Source of the DNA: JBHGBM01 sp041946965
Lineage (GTDB): Bacteria > Acidobacteriota > Terriglobia > Bryobacterales > Bryobacteraceae
DNA: 64,000 nt
Direction: 5' to 3'
Assembly (NCBI GenBank): GCA_041946965.1
Contig: JBHGBM010000016.1
Span: 1-64,000 of the forward strand
Under the pieces are notes generated by a model that saw only the letters and a program-made list of their open reading frames with translations, had not been told where the DNA came from and made no database searches. Below, piece by piece: positions 45,000-52,900 of this stretch (positions are counted from its first letter, which is position 1; the number at the start of each line of letters is the position of its first letter). The position numbers and the translations under genes were made by a program.

Positions 45000-45662
45000 T
45001 TAGAAGGGCAGCAGCCCGAGCAGCAACCGGTAGAGAAACATGGGGCGGCGCACGGCGTCGTTGACCACGCCTTTGCCGTTGATGCGCACTTCGATCTGCG
45101 CCAGCCGGTCCGAGCGCACCGTGTTGCCCGGAGTCAGGTCCGCCGGACGCGCCACGCCGCGCACCGTCACCATCTGGCGTTCGTGGTTGACCTGCACGTC
45201 CTTGGAGCCCTCGATCACCAGGTACCCGTTGGGCAGCACGCGCGTGACCCGCGCGGAGAGCGTCGTGCTCATGGCGGTCTCGCGCGAGGTGGCGCCCTCG
45301 CCATCGAGCTTGGCGGCCGTGGACAGTCCCGCCAGGTTGGCCAGCGGTCCGGCGGCGCGGGTGAGCCCGCCCAGCGCGGAGATGCCGCTCTGCGCCTCCG
45401 ACTGGCGGCCGGTCTTCACCGTGCCCTTGGCCTCCGCCGAGGCGCGCTCCACCACCAGGATGGTCACCAGGTCGTCCACCTGGGAGGCGCACAGATCGCC
45501 GGCCAGATCCGCGAAGCGCGAAGCCGGCGTCCAGAGGGAGCCGGGCGTGGCCGCCGCGGCCGCGGCGGTGCGGGCTTCGGCCTCGGCCACGTAGAGATCG
45601 AGCGGCGCGGGTTCCCCCTTGCGGTCGCCGGTCAGGAATAAGAACAGGATGGCGAAAATCAT
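45000..45662 (-). CDS. flgH: Flagellar L-ring protein FlgH (no visible lipobox)
   Basis: This 220-residue protein has FlgH motifs (SLWTPASRFADLAGD, DDLVTILVVE, NGYLVIEGSKDVQVNHERQMVTVRGVARPADLTPGNTV, LAQIEVRINGKGVV). FlgH is normally an outer-membrane lipoprotein, but the N-terminus MIFAILFLFLTGDRKGEP has no Cys. Either the L-ring is not lipidated here or the start is misplaced. ATG 45662 overlaps the flgA stop by 4 nt. Confidence 0.93.
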   Translation of the reverse strand: MIFAILFLFLTGDRKGEPAPLDLYVAEAEARTAAAAAATPGSLWTPASRFADLAGDLCASQVDDLVTILVVERASAEAKGTVKTGRQSEAQSGISALGGLTRAAGPLANLAGLSTAAKLDGEGATSRETAMSTTLSARVTRVLPNGYLVIEGSKDVQVNHERQMVTVRGVARPADLTPGNTVRSDRLAQIEVRINGKGVVNDAVRRPMFLYRLLLGLLPF

Positions 45663-46483
45663 CGCGACACCTTGGCCCGGCCCGCGCCCTCGATGCGCGC
45701 GGTGAACAGGCGGTTCGATTCGGGGTTGCGCAGCCGTACGGCGTCGCCGCGGTTGCCGGCGGATTCGGCCCACGCCCGCAGGGTCAGCACCGCGGCGCCG
45801 TTTTCGACGCGCACTGTAACCAGGTCGCCGCGTTCCACCTGCCGCGGCGCTTCGAGCAGATCGAGCCGCAACGGCGCGCCCGCCGCGATCCTGCGGCGCG
45901 GCTTTCGTCCGATGGCCTCTTCCACGCCGGCCACCCACGGCGTAGATGACGGAACCGTCTCCGCAGTCTCCTCCCGCAGTTGGGCGGCTTCAATCGGGCG
46001 GCCGGGAAGCAGCGGGCCGGCGGCCACCACGCGACGCACGCGAACGCGCACCTCCGCGCACGCCCAGACCAGGAAACGGCGGTTGCCGCCATACCGCACC
46101 CATCCGCGCCACAGCCCGTCCCGCAAGCCTTCGCGCGGAAAGACCAGCTCGCCCTCCGGCGCCGGGTAGCGGCTGATTTCGCCGACCGTGATGCGCGCCT
46201 CGGGAAATGCGCTTTGCATGGCCGCCAGCACCGCGGCGCGGGTGAGGGTGCGGGTGGGCCGTTCGAAGCAGATCTCGCCTGCGGGAGGTTTCAAACCGTG
46301 CCGGGCGGCCAGCCGGCTCAACTCCGCGAAGTGGAACACCCGCCGGGCGCCGGGCGCCGGGGCCAACCCGGCCGCCGCGCCGCCCAGCGCCGCGAAGGCG
46401 GGCCAGGCGCCGCCGAAATGGCGGGCTTCGATGCGGTCCTCCGCCACCGGCAGGCAGGCGGCCATGGCAAGCAGCGTCATCAT
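45659..46483 (-). CDS. flgA: Flagellar P-ring assembly chaperone FlgA
   Basis: This 274-residue protein has a signal-like N-terminus and a C-terminal SAF domain (VVAAGPLLPGRPIEAAQL, IGRKPRRRIAAGAPLRLDLL, VERGDLVTVRVENGAAVL). It helps FlgI assemble the P-ring in the periplasm. It overlaps flgG and flgH by 4 nt on each side, so the operon is tightly coupled. Confidence 0.88.
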   Translation of the reverse strand: MMTLLAMAACLPVAEDRIEARHFGGAWPAFAALGGAAAGLAPAPGARRVFHFAELSRLAARHGLKPPAGEICFERPTRTLTRAAVLAAMQSAFPEARITVGEISRYPAPEGELVFPREGLRDGLWRGWVRYGGNRRFLVWACAEVRVRVRRVVAAGPLLPGRPIEAAQLREETAETVPSSTPWVAGVEEAIGRKPRRRIAAGAPLRLDLLEAPRQVERGDLVTVRVENGAAVLTLRAWAESAGNRGDAVRLRNPESNRLFTARIEGAGRAKVSR

Positions 46484-47271
46484 CGCGTCAGGTTGTTGAT
46501 CTGCTGGTACATTTCGTCGGCCGCCTTCACCACCTTGGAATTGGCTTCATAGGCGCGCTGGCTGACGATCAGGTTGATGAACTCCTCCACCACGCTGACG
46601 TTGGACTGCTCGATGTAGCCCTGCAACAGCGTCCCGATGCCTTCCTGCCCGCCGGGATTGCCCACCGTGGGATCGCCCGAGGCGTCGGTCGGCATGTAGA
46701 GGTTGCGGCCGATGCTGTTCAGCCCCGCCGGGTTCTGGAAAATGGCGAGTTGGATCTGCCCGGCAAGCTGCGCCGAGGTCTGCCCCTGCTGGGTGTAGCT
46801 CACCGTGCCGTCGGGCGCGATGGTGACGTTTTGGGCGTCAGGCGGGATGGTGATCTGCGGCTCCAGCGGATCGCCGTCGGCGGTGACCAGGTTGCCGTCG
46901 CGGTCGAGATGGAACGCGCCCGCGCGGGTGTAGGCCAGCTCGCCCGAGGTGCGCCGCACCTGAAAGAACCCGCGGCCCTGGATCACCAGGTCGTACGGGT
47001 TCTGGGTGGACTGGAAATCACCTTGTGAAAAAATAATTTCATTCGATGAAGCGCGGGTGCCGAGGCCCACCTGCAAGCCGGTGGGCACCACCGTCTGCTG
47101 GCCCGCCGAGGCGCCGGGTTGAATCATGCTCTGGTAGAGCAGATCCTGAAACTGCGCGCGGCGCATCTTGTAGCCCACGGTATTGGCGTTGGCGAGGTTG
47201 TGGGCGATGTTGTCCACGTTCATCTGCTGCGCCGTCATGCCGCTGGCGGCGCTGTAAAGTGCGCGTATCAT
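46480..47271 (-). CDS. flgG: Distal rod protein FlgG
   Basis: This 263-residue protein starts MIRALYSAASGMTAQQM and has the rod/hook signature NIAHNLANANTVGYK. It ends with the FlgG C-terminal helix (EFINLIVSQRAYEANSKVVKAADEM). It builds the distal rod. The stop overlaps flgA by 4 nt, and the preceding small orf ends 12 nt upstream. Confidence 0.97.
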   Translation of the reverse strand: MIRALYSAASGMTAQQMNVDNIAHNLANANTVGYKMRRAQFQDLLYQSMIQPGASAGQQTVVPTGLQVGLGTRASSNEIIFSQGDFQSTQNPYDLVIQGRGFFQVRRTSGELAYTRAGAFHLDRDGNLVTADGDPLEPQITIPPDAQNVTIAPDGTVSYTQQGQTSAQLAGQIQLAIFQNPAGLNSIGRNLYMPTDASGDPTVGNPGGQEGIGTLLQGYIEQSNVSVVEEFINLIVSQRAYEANSKVVKAADEMYQQINNLTR

Positions 47272-47283
47272 GACGCAGGCTCC

Positions 47284-47649
47284 TCAGGCGAGATCGTTGC
47301 GGAACCACCAGCCGGCGGGCTTGGCTTCGGCGGCCTCCAGCTTGGGCGGCTGCGGCTGGGGCGGCGAGGGGATGCCTAGCTGCCGGCAGCGCGTGTCGTT
47401 CAGCTTCCAGTCGGCCATGGCCTGGTTGTAGGCGTCCAGGGCCCTGGCGTTGATCTGCTGCACGGTGCTGACCAGCCACGCGTTCATGCGGTTCTCAAAC
47501 GCGGCGGGACTGAACGGGTTGGCTTGATCGGGCAGGTTGGGCCCGAGCGTCGACTGCATGGCGCTGGCGAAGCCGCCGGCCGGAGGCTGCGGCTTGGTAT
47601 CGCGTTTGGCCGCGATCGGCTTGAACTCTGGCGTTAGGGGTCGGATCAT
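47284..47649 (-). CDS. Hypothetical protein between flgF and flgG
   Basis: This 121-residue protein has no signal or membrane helix. It is rich in Pro and Lys, with a central helical part (FENRMNAWLVSTVQQINARALDAYNQAMADWKLN) and a Trp-containing end (GWWFRNDLA). I do not recognise it. Its place inside the rod operon and a GGAG site 7 nt before ATG 47649 support it being real. A rod-linked or export-chaperone role is conjecture. Confidence 0.65.
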   Translation of the reverse strand: MIRPLTPEFKPIAAKRDTKPQPPAGGFASAMQSTLGPNLPDQANPFSPAAFENRMNAWLVSTVQQINARALDAYNQAMADWKLNDTRCRQLGIPSPPQPQPPKLEAAEAKPAGWWFRNDLA

Positions 47650-47663
47650 GATTTTCTCCTGGT

Positions 47664-48386
47664 TTAAGCGCCCGGGCGGGCGACTTCTTCCACGGCCTTG
47701 CGGTTCATCTCCCCGCCGAGCGAGATGGCGCGCTGCAACATTTCAAACTGGCGCATGAGCGAGACCAGCCGTACGGCGGATTCGGCGCTGGAGACGTTGG
47801 AGTCTTCCAGGTGCCCCTGGCGGACTTCGGCGGTGGACGCGGCCGGGTTCACGCCCACAGCGCGGAAATAGGTGTTGCCCTGCTTGGCGAGCGCGGAGGG
47901 ATCGGCGAAGTCGGCGATCTCGAGCTTCCCGAGGGTCTGGCCCTGCTGGCGCACGGTCCCGTCCGGTCCGGCTTCCAAGGGGATGCCGGGGCGGAGCGTG
48001 ATGGCGCCGCCGCCGGCCGCGCGCACCGGGTGGCCCTCAGGGCCGAGCAGCAGTCCCGCAGGGGAGATACGGAAACTTCCGTTGCGTGTGTAAAGGACGC
48101 CGGAGGGGCCGTTGACCGCGAAAAAGCCGCGGCCGGCGAGAGCCAGGTCGAGGGGGTTGCCGGTGGAGCGGAGCGTTCCGGAAGAAAAGTCGGTCCAGTG
48201 GCGCTCGATCACGGGAAGCGTGGCCGAGCCCGTGGCGGCGGCTTCCGGGGAGGCGTAAAGACTATAGAACTCGCGGTCGGCCTTGTAGCCGCCCGTGGCC
48301 GCGTTGGCCAGGTTGTTGGCGAGCATCTCGAGCGATTCCAGGCGCGCCCGGAGGCCGCTCGCGGCGGAGATGGTGAGGGCATCCAT
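47664..48386 (-). CDS. flgF: Proximal rod protein FlgF
   Basis: This 240-residue protein has the rod signature (LEMLANNLANAATGGYKAD), a central GRGFFAVNGPSG domain and the C-terminal VSSAESAVRLVSLMRQFEMLQRAI helix. It builds the proximal rod. ATG 48386 heads the minus-strand operon; a sigma-54-like -24/-12 element lies just upstream. Confidence 0.92.
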   Translation of the reverse strand: MDALTISAASGLRARLESLEMLANNLANAATGGYKADREFYSLYASPEAAATGSATLPVIERHWTDFSSGTLRSTGNPLDLALAGRGFFAVNGPSGVLYTRNGSFRISPAGLLLGPEGHPVRAAGGGAITLRPGIPLEAGPDGTVRQQGQTLGKLEIADFADPSALAKQGNTYFRAVGVNPAASTAEVRQGHLEDSNVSSAESAVRLVSLMRQFEMLQRAISLGGEMNRKAVEEVARPGA

Positions 48387-48400
48387 CGCGGGGCGTGTCC

Positions 48401-48416
48401 GCAATCGGGTTGCCGC
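48401..48416 (-). promoter_or_regulatory. Candidate sigma-54 (-24/-12) promoter of flgF operon
   Basis: On the minus strand, CGGCAA-N5-TTGC has the GG-N10-GC spacing and a perfect -12 TTGC, against the TGGCAC-N5-TTGC consensus. In a high-GC gap this could be chance. A start here would be only a few nt before the ATG. Confidence 0.3.
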
Positions 48417-48532
48417 GCTGCGGGCGCTGAAAAGCAAGGGGATGGGCGCGGCCGGGCGCGTCAAATTATTGGCCGTGGCAAGATCGTGTCGCGCTTCCCG
48501 CGCCCCCGGCGTTGAAAACAGGGGACCTGAGT

Positions 48533-48548
48533 TTGGCGCGCTTCCTGC
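48533..48548 (+). promoter_or_regulatory. Candidate sigma-54 (-24/-12) promoter of fliK operon
   Basis: TTGGCGCG-N4-CTGC has the exact GG-N10-GC geometry and two mismatches to the sigma-54 consensus TTGGCACG-N4-TTGC. It lies 13 nt before the annotated fliK start. Confidence 0.35.
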
Positions 48549-48561
48549 ATGACGGACCCGC

Positions 48562-49956
48562 GTGACCCCGGCCCTGGCCATGCTCGATCCGCTGCCGCCG
48601 GCGCCCTCCGCCGGGCCGGCGGGGCGCACGGCGTCCGAGTTTGCCGCGGCGCTCGAGCTGGCGGATGCTTTGCTGGCCGAGGAGCCGTGGCCGGTTCAGC
48701 GGCGGAAGCGTTGGGTTTGCATCGCAGCGCCGGCGCCGGGAACGATGCCCGCCGCGCCCGAGGCTGCACCCGTGACCGGGCCGCAGAAGCCGCGTGCGAT
48801 TCAGATTCCGCGTGTGGAAGTGAGGGCTAACGGATGCCAATCGCCGCTCCCTCACGGACGCGCCTCGGAAGCAAGTGTCGCGGTGGCGGTTGAGACGGCG
48901 CCGGAGCGGGCCGGTTCCGAAGCACAACACCCGTTGCCGAGCCGCGCGCCTGGACATGCGGGGGCCACGGATGACATCCCGGTGGAGCCGCAGCGGCATG
49001 GCGCGCCGGAGCAGGCGTTGCCCGAGTGTGAAGCGCCGGTGGAGCCGCGGCGGCATCACGCGCCGGAGCAGGCGCAGGCCGAGTGTGAAGCGCCGGTGGA
49101 GCCGCGGCGGCATGGCGTGCCGGAGCAGGCGCAGCCCGAGAGTGAAGCGCCGCTGGAGCCGCGGCGGCATGGCGTGCCGGAGCAGGCGTTGCCCGAGTGT
49201 GAAGCGCCGGTGGAGCCGCGGCGGCATGGCGCGCCGGAGCAGGCGCAGGCCGAGTGTGAAGCGCCGCTGGAGCCGCGGCGGCGCGGCGCGCCGGAGCGGG
49301 CGTTGCCCGCGGGGGAAGCGCCGCGCACGCCGTGGCATGACGGGCCGGAATTGCGTGCCGCGGCCGCGGCCGAGGCCGGGCCGGCGCGGACCCGGACCGG
49401 TCGCCGCGCGCCGGAGCCTGCGGCGGCCGCGGCTGACGGGCCGCGTGCGCAGCGGGCCGGGGCGGCGTTTGCCGCGCGCGTGGTGGAGAAGCCCGAACCC
49501 GCGCGCCGCGAGAAACAACGCGATGCCCAGGCCCCCGCGCCGCAGGCTCCGGCCGCGCACCAGCATCCGCGGCGCGCCGAAGCGCCGCAGCCGGCCGGAC
49601 GCATCGAGACCGCGCCCGAGCCGCCCAAGCCCGGCCCGGTGCGGCAGGTTTCCCTGGCCATCGGCGAAAAAGTCCAGGTGCGCATGGCCGAACGCGCCGG
49701 TGAGCTGCGCGTGATGGTGAGCACCCCGGACGCCAACCTCGGCGACAGCCTGCGTACCGGCCTGCCGGAGCTGGTGGAGCGGCTCGAGGGCGGCGGGTTC
49801 GTTGCGGAAACCTGGCATCCGGCCGAGTCCCGTCCGGACCCGGGCGGCCATGGCCGGGGCGGCGGCGCTCCGCCGCAGCAGCAGGAGCGCCGCGGCCGGC
49901 AGGACCGGCCTCAGTGGCTGGAGGAACTGGAAAGGAGCACAGGCGATGAGAGTTGA
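48562..49956 (+). CDS. fliK: Flagellar hook-length control protein FliK-like, with 19-residue tandem repeats
   Basis: This protein of about 464 residues is low complexity (Ala, Pro, Glu, Arg) over most of its length. Residues about 138-251 form six 19-residue repeats of the type EAPVEPRRHGAPEQALPEC. The C-terminal part (VSLAIGEKVQVRMAERAGELRVMVST, then GLPELVERLEGGGF) matches the FliK hook-length domain. Between flgF and flgD/flgE this fits the molecular ruler of the hook. The GTG start at 48562 is weak (ATG 48580 is possible). The end overlaps flgD by 11 nt. Confidence 0.75.
   Translation: MTPALAMLDPLPPAPSAGPAGRTASEFAAALELADALLAEEPWPVQRRKRWVCIAAPAPGTMPAAPEAAPVTGPQKPRAIQIPRVEVRANGCQSPLPHGRASEASVAVAVETAPERAGSEAQHPLPSRAPGHAGATDDIPVEPQRHGAPEQALPECEAPVEPRRHHAPEQAQAECEAPVEPRRHGVPEQAQPESEAPLEPRRHGVPEQALPECEAPVEPRRHGAPEQAQAECEAPLEPRRRGAPERALPAGEAPRTPWHDGPELRAAAAAEAGPARTRTGRRAPEPAAAAADGPRAQRAGAAFAARVVEKPEPARREKQRDAQAPAPQAPAAHQHPRRAEAPQPAGRIETAPEPPKPGPVRQVSLAIGEKVQVRMAERAGELRVMVSTPDANLGDSLRTGLPELVERLEGGGFVAETWHPAESRPDPGGHGRGGGAPPQQQERRGRQDRPQWLEELERSTGDES
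48973..49314 (+). repeat. Six tandem 57-bp repeats within fliK
   Basis: Units start at 48973, 49030, 49087, 49144, 49201 and 49258, with a partial one after 49314. They are nearly identical in nucleotides (the first and last copies diverge) and keep the reading frame, encoding 19-residue units with a Cys in most copies. Copies vary at the same few positions, which suggests recent expansion by slippage or unequal recombination. Confidence 0.95.
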
Positions 49957-50197
49957 TCTGATGTCGGCGGCCCAGGAGGCGCTGGCCCCCCGGTCCACGC
50001 CTCCCAGCAAAGAAATGTTCCTGAAACTGCTGGTGGCCCAGATCAAGAACCAGAACCCGCTCGACCCCGCCGACGGCGCGGAGTTCGTGGCGCAACTGGC
50101 GCAGTTCAGCGAGCTGGAGCAGATGATCAGCATTCGCGAAGACATAGGGAAGATGCGGGAGTTGCTGAGCGCCCCGCCGCAACAGGGAGGAGAATAA
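49946..50197 (+). CDS. flgD: Minimal flagellar hook cap protein FlgD
   Basis: This 83-residue protein has the conserved N-terminal FlgD region (SKEMFLKLLVAQIKNQNPLDPADGAEFVAQLAQFSELEQM). It lacks the Ig-like and tudor-like C-terminal domains found in most FlgD proteins (usually 200 residues or more). The frame stops 1 nt before the flgE ATG. ATG 49946 overlaps the fliK end. It is needed for hook polymerisation in the family. Confidence 0.88.
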   Translation: MRVDLMSAAQEALAPRSTPPSKEMFLKLLVAQIKNQNPLDPADGAEFVAQLAQFSELEQMISIREDIGKMRELLSAPPQQGGE

Positions 50198-51466
50198 ATG
50201 TTCACATCGTTTTCGAGCGCGCTATCCGCGCTGAACGCGCATGCCACGGCGGTGGACGTGGTGGGCAACAACCTGGCCAACGCCAACACCCCGGGTTACA
50301 AGGCCAGCACGTATTACTTCCGCGATCTGGTGTCGCAGTCCATGCGCATCGGAGGCGGGGAGACGCAGGTGGGCATGGGCACCGGCCAGCCGATCACCAT
50401 ACGCCAGTTCTCGCAGGGGGCCATACAGTCGAGCGGCGGCCCGCTGGACGCCGCCATACAGGGCGACGGCTTCTTCATCGTCCGGAACATCCAGGGCAAC
50501 ACGCTCTACACCCGCGCAGGCAGCTTCAAGCTGGACTCCGCGGGCAACCTGATCACCGCCACCGGGGAACGGGTGCAGGGCTGGACCTCGACCGACCCGA
50601 TCACGGGCGTGGTGAACACCAGCGGCCCGATCGGCGACGTGGTCCTGCCCAAGGGCAGTCTTCAGGCCCCCAAGCCGACCACGTCCTTCAACCTGAACCT
50701 GAACCTGGACGCGCGCGTGGAGGCGGGCGCGGCTTCGGCCTTCTCGACGCCGGTCGAGGTGTTCGACTCGCTCGGCGGCGCGCACGTGCTGACGGTGACG
50801 TTCGAAAAGACCGGTCCCAACGTGTGGCAGTACACGGTGAGCATCCCGGGCTCGGAAGTGAGCGGCGGCACGGCGGGCTCGCCGTACCCTCTGCCGGGCG
50901 CCAGCGGCACGCTGACGTTCGGCAGCGACGGCCGGCTCGCCGATCCGGCCGCGGGCGCGCCGGTGGCCATCGACATCACGGGGCTCTCCAGCGGCGCCTC
51001 CGACATGCACCTGACCTGGGACCTGTACACCGCCGCCAACGCCGGCCGGCTGACGCAGTTCGGGCAGCCCTCGGCGGTGTCGTCGAACCAGCAGAACGGC
51101 AGCCCCGCCGCGCAGTTGGTGCGGGTGGAACTGGGCGACGGCGGGCGCATCCTGGCGCAATATTCCAACGGCGCGCAGGTGATGGTGGGGCAACTCGCGC
51201 TGGCCTCGGTGGTGAACCCGGAAGCCTTGCTCTCGGTGGGCAACAACGCGTTTCAGTTGAGCGCCCGCACGGCGACGCCGGTGGTGGGAACTCCGGGCAC
51301 CGGCGGCCGCGGCGAGATTGTAGGCGCGGCCATCGAGTACTCCACGGTGGACATCGCGCGGGAGTTCACCAACCTGATCATGCTCCAGCGCGGATACCAG
51401 GCCAACTCGCGGGTGATCACCACGGTGGACCAGCTCAGCGAGGAAACCATCAACCTGAAGCGGTAA
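50198..51466 (+). CDS. flgE: Flagellar hook protein FlgE
   Basis: This 422-residue protein has the N-terminal SALNAHATAVDVVGNNLANANTPGYK signature, a D1/D2 region with GDGFFIVRN and VEVFDSLGGAHVLTVTF, and a C-terminal IAREFTNLIMLQRGYQANSRVITTVDQL helix. It forms the hook. It starts immediately after flgD with AGGAGG upstream. Confidence 0.96.
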   Translation: MFTSFSSALSALNAHATAVDVVGNNLANANTPGYKASTYYFRDLVSQSMRIGGGETQVGMGTGQPITIRQFSQGAIQSSGGPLDAAIQGDGFFIVRNIQGNTLYTRAGSFKLDSAGNLITATGERVQGWTSTDPITGVVNTSGPIGDVVLPKGSLQAPKPTTSFNLNLNLDARVEAGAASAFSTPVEVFDSLGGAHVLTVTFEKTGPNVWQYTVSIPGSEVSGGTAGSPYPLPGASGTLTFGSDGRLADPAAGAPVAIDITGLSSGASDMHLTWDLYTAANAGRLTQFGQPSAVSSNQQNGSPAAQLVRVELGDGGRILAQYSNGAQVMVGQLALASVVNPEALLSVGNNAFQLSARTATPVVGTPGTGGRGEIVGAAIEYSTVDIAREFTNLIMLQRGYQANSRVITTVDQLSEETINLKR

Positions 51467-51469
51467 GCC

Positions 51470-51724
51470 ATGGCGGACCCGGATATCGCGCCGCTGGGCG
51501 ACGTGCCCGTCGAAATCGAGGTGCAACTGGACCGCCGCATGATGACGGTGCGGGAGATCCTGCGGCTCGGCCCGGAGAGCATTCTGGAACTGGGGCGCTC
51601 GGCGGGAGAAAACGTGGACGTGGTCGCCGCCGGCGTGCAGTTGGGGTGCGGCGAGGTGGTGGTGGTGGAGAATACCGTGGCGGTGCGGATCACCGATTTC
51701 AAACCAGTGTCATGGAACTCATGA
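51470..51724 (+). CDS. fliN: Flagellar switch protein FliN
   Basis: This 84-residue protein is essentially one SpoA/FliN domain: VPVEIEVQLDRRMMTVREILRLGPESILEL, with CGEVVVVENTVAVRI near the end. It forms part of the cytoplasmic C-ring used for switching and export. It lies 3 nt after flgE and overlaps fliO by 13 nt. A second, longer FliN-domain protein is encoded at 58555. Confidence 0.93.
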   Translation: MADPDIAPLGDVPVEIEVQLDRRMMTVREILRLGPESILELGRSAGENVDVVAAGVQLGCGEVVVVENTVAVRITDFKPVSWNS

Positions 51725-51972
51725 GCCAGTTGAGCGCCGTATCCGGCGTGCTGCTGCTGGCTGCGGCGTGCGCGTGGTGGCTGCGGCGGCGCGGGGTGGC
51801 GCTCCCGGCGCGGGGACGCCGCCGCCTGGAGGCCGTGGAACGGCTGCCGCTCGCCGCGCAGCATGCCCTGGTGCTGGTGCGGGTGAATGGCAGGATGATG
51901 CTGATCGGGCTTTCGCCGGGCGGCTGCACGGTGCTTGAGAGCTTCGAAGCGCCGGAGGCGCCGCCATGCTAG
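51712..51972 (+). CDS. fliO: Flagellar export-gate assembly protein FliO
   Basis: This 86-residue protein has one transmembrane helix (VSGVLLLAAACAWWLRRRG) followed by the FliO pattern RRRLEAVERLPLAAQHALVLVRVNGRMMLIGLSPGG. FliO helps assemble FliP. ATG 51712 (or 51721) lies inside the fliN end, and the stop overlaps fliP by 7 nt. Confidence 0.85.
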   Translation: MELMSQLSAVSGVLLLAAACAWWLRRRGVALPARGRRRLEAVERLPLAAQHALVLVRVNGRMMLIGLSPGGCTVLESFEAPEAPPC

Positions 51973-52628
51973 CGGCGCTGGCGGCGGCCCCGCCCGGCAC
52001 GCTGTTGGGCGTGCCCATGCAGATCGTGCTGTTGCTGACGGCGCTCACGCTGCTGCCGGCGGCGGTGGTCTCGGTGACGCCCTTCCTGCGCACCGTGATC
52101 GTGCTGCACTTCCTGCGGCAGGCGCTGGGGACGCAATCGACGCCTTCCAACCAGGTGCTGCTGGGGCTGTCGCTGTTCCTGACCCTGCTGATCATGCGGC
52201 CGGTGACCGGGGAGGTGTACGAGAAAGCCTGGCTGCCGGTGCAGAGCGGCCGGATGACGCTCGAGCAGGGCGCGGAGGAAGCCGCGCGGCCGCTGCGCGG
52301 CTTCTGGTTGAAGTTCGCGCGCGAGAAGGACATACGCTTCTTCCTGGAAGTTTCGCGCTCGCCCGCGCCGCGTTCACCCTCCGATCTCGACCTGCGCGTG
52401 CTGGTGCCGGCCTACATCCTTTCGGAGATGAAGGCGGGGTTTCAGATTGGCGCGGTCCTGTTTCTGCCGTTTCTGGTGATCGACCTGGTGGTGGCGTCGG
52501 TGACCCTCTCGGTGGGCATGATCCAACTGCCGCCGGTGATGGTCTCGGCGCCGTTCAAGATCCTGCTGTTCGTGCTGGTGGACGGCTGGAACCTGGTGGT
52601 GGGCAGCCTGATCAAGAGCTTCTACTGA
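51966..52628 (+). CDS. fliP: Flagellar export-gate protein FliP
   Basis: This 220-residue polytopic protein has FliP signatures: LTLLPAAVVSVTPFLRTVIVLHFLRQALGTQSTPSNQVL and FLPFLVIDLVVASVTLSVGM. Its N-terminus is short compared with enterobacterial FliP, so cleavage of a signal is unclear. With FliQ and FliR it forms the export gate core. Confidence 0.96.
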   Translation: MLAALAAAPPGTLLGVPMQIVLLLTALTLLPAAVVSVTPFLRTVIVLHFLRQALGTQSTPSNQVLLGLSLFLTLLIMRPVTGEVYEKAWLPVQSGRMTLEQGAEEAARPLRGFWLKFAREKDIRFFLEVSRSPAPRSPSDLDLRVLVPAYILSEMKAGFQIGAVLFLPFLVIDLVVASVTLSVGMIQLPPVMVSAPFKILLFVLVDGWNLVVGSLIKSFY

Positions 52629-52630
52629 CC

Positions 52631-52900
52631 ATGACTCCCGAGATGGTGGTGCAAATCCTTCGCCAGGCCCTGGTCATGGCGTTCCTGGTGGCCGCGCCGC
52701 TGCTGGCGGTCGGCTTTGCGGCGGGCGTGGTGATCAGCCTGGTGCAGATCGTGACATCCATACAGGACGCGGCTTTCGGCGCGGCGCCCCGGCTGGCGGC
52801 TTTTCTCGGCGGCCTGCTGCTGCTCATGCCCTGGATGCTGAAACAGCTCACCGCCTATACCGCCATGCTGTTCGGAGATTTCACCCGCTATGCCCGCTGA
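52631..52900 (+). CDS. fliQ: Flagellar export-gate protein FliQ
   Basis: This 89-residue protein has two membrane helices and the FliQ pattern (VVQILRQALVMAFLVAAPLLAVGFAAGVVISLVQIVTSIQDA). The ATG is 2 nt after the fliP stop. The end overlaps fliR by 11 nt. Confidence 0.95.
   Translation: MTPEMVVQILRQALVMAFLVAAPLLAVGFAAGVVISLVQIVTSIQDAAFGAAPRLAAFLGGLLLLMPWMLKQLTAYTAMLFGDFTRYAR

Noticed and set aside
48973..49314. Possible CRISPR array
   Set aside because: The 57-bp repeats are contiguous with no variable spacers and keep the reading frame of fliK; there are no cas genes in the window.
48466..50289. 607-codon minus-strand frame opposite fliK-flgD
   Set aside because: The repeated, high-GC fliK sequence keeps the complementary frame open. 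It shows only Arg/Pro-rich repeats mirroring the plus-strand repeats and no domain.
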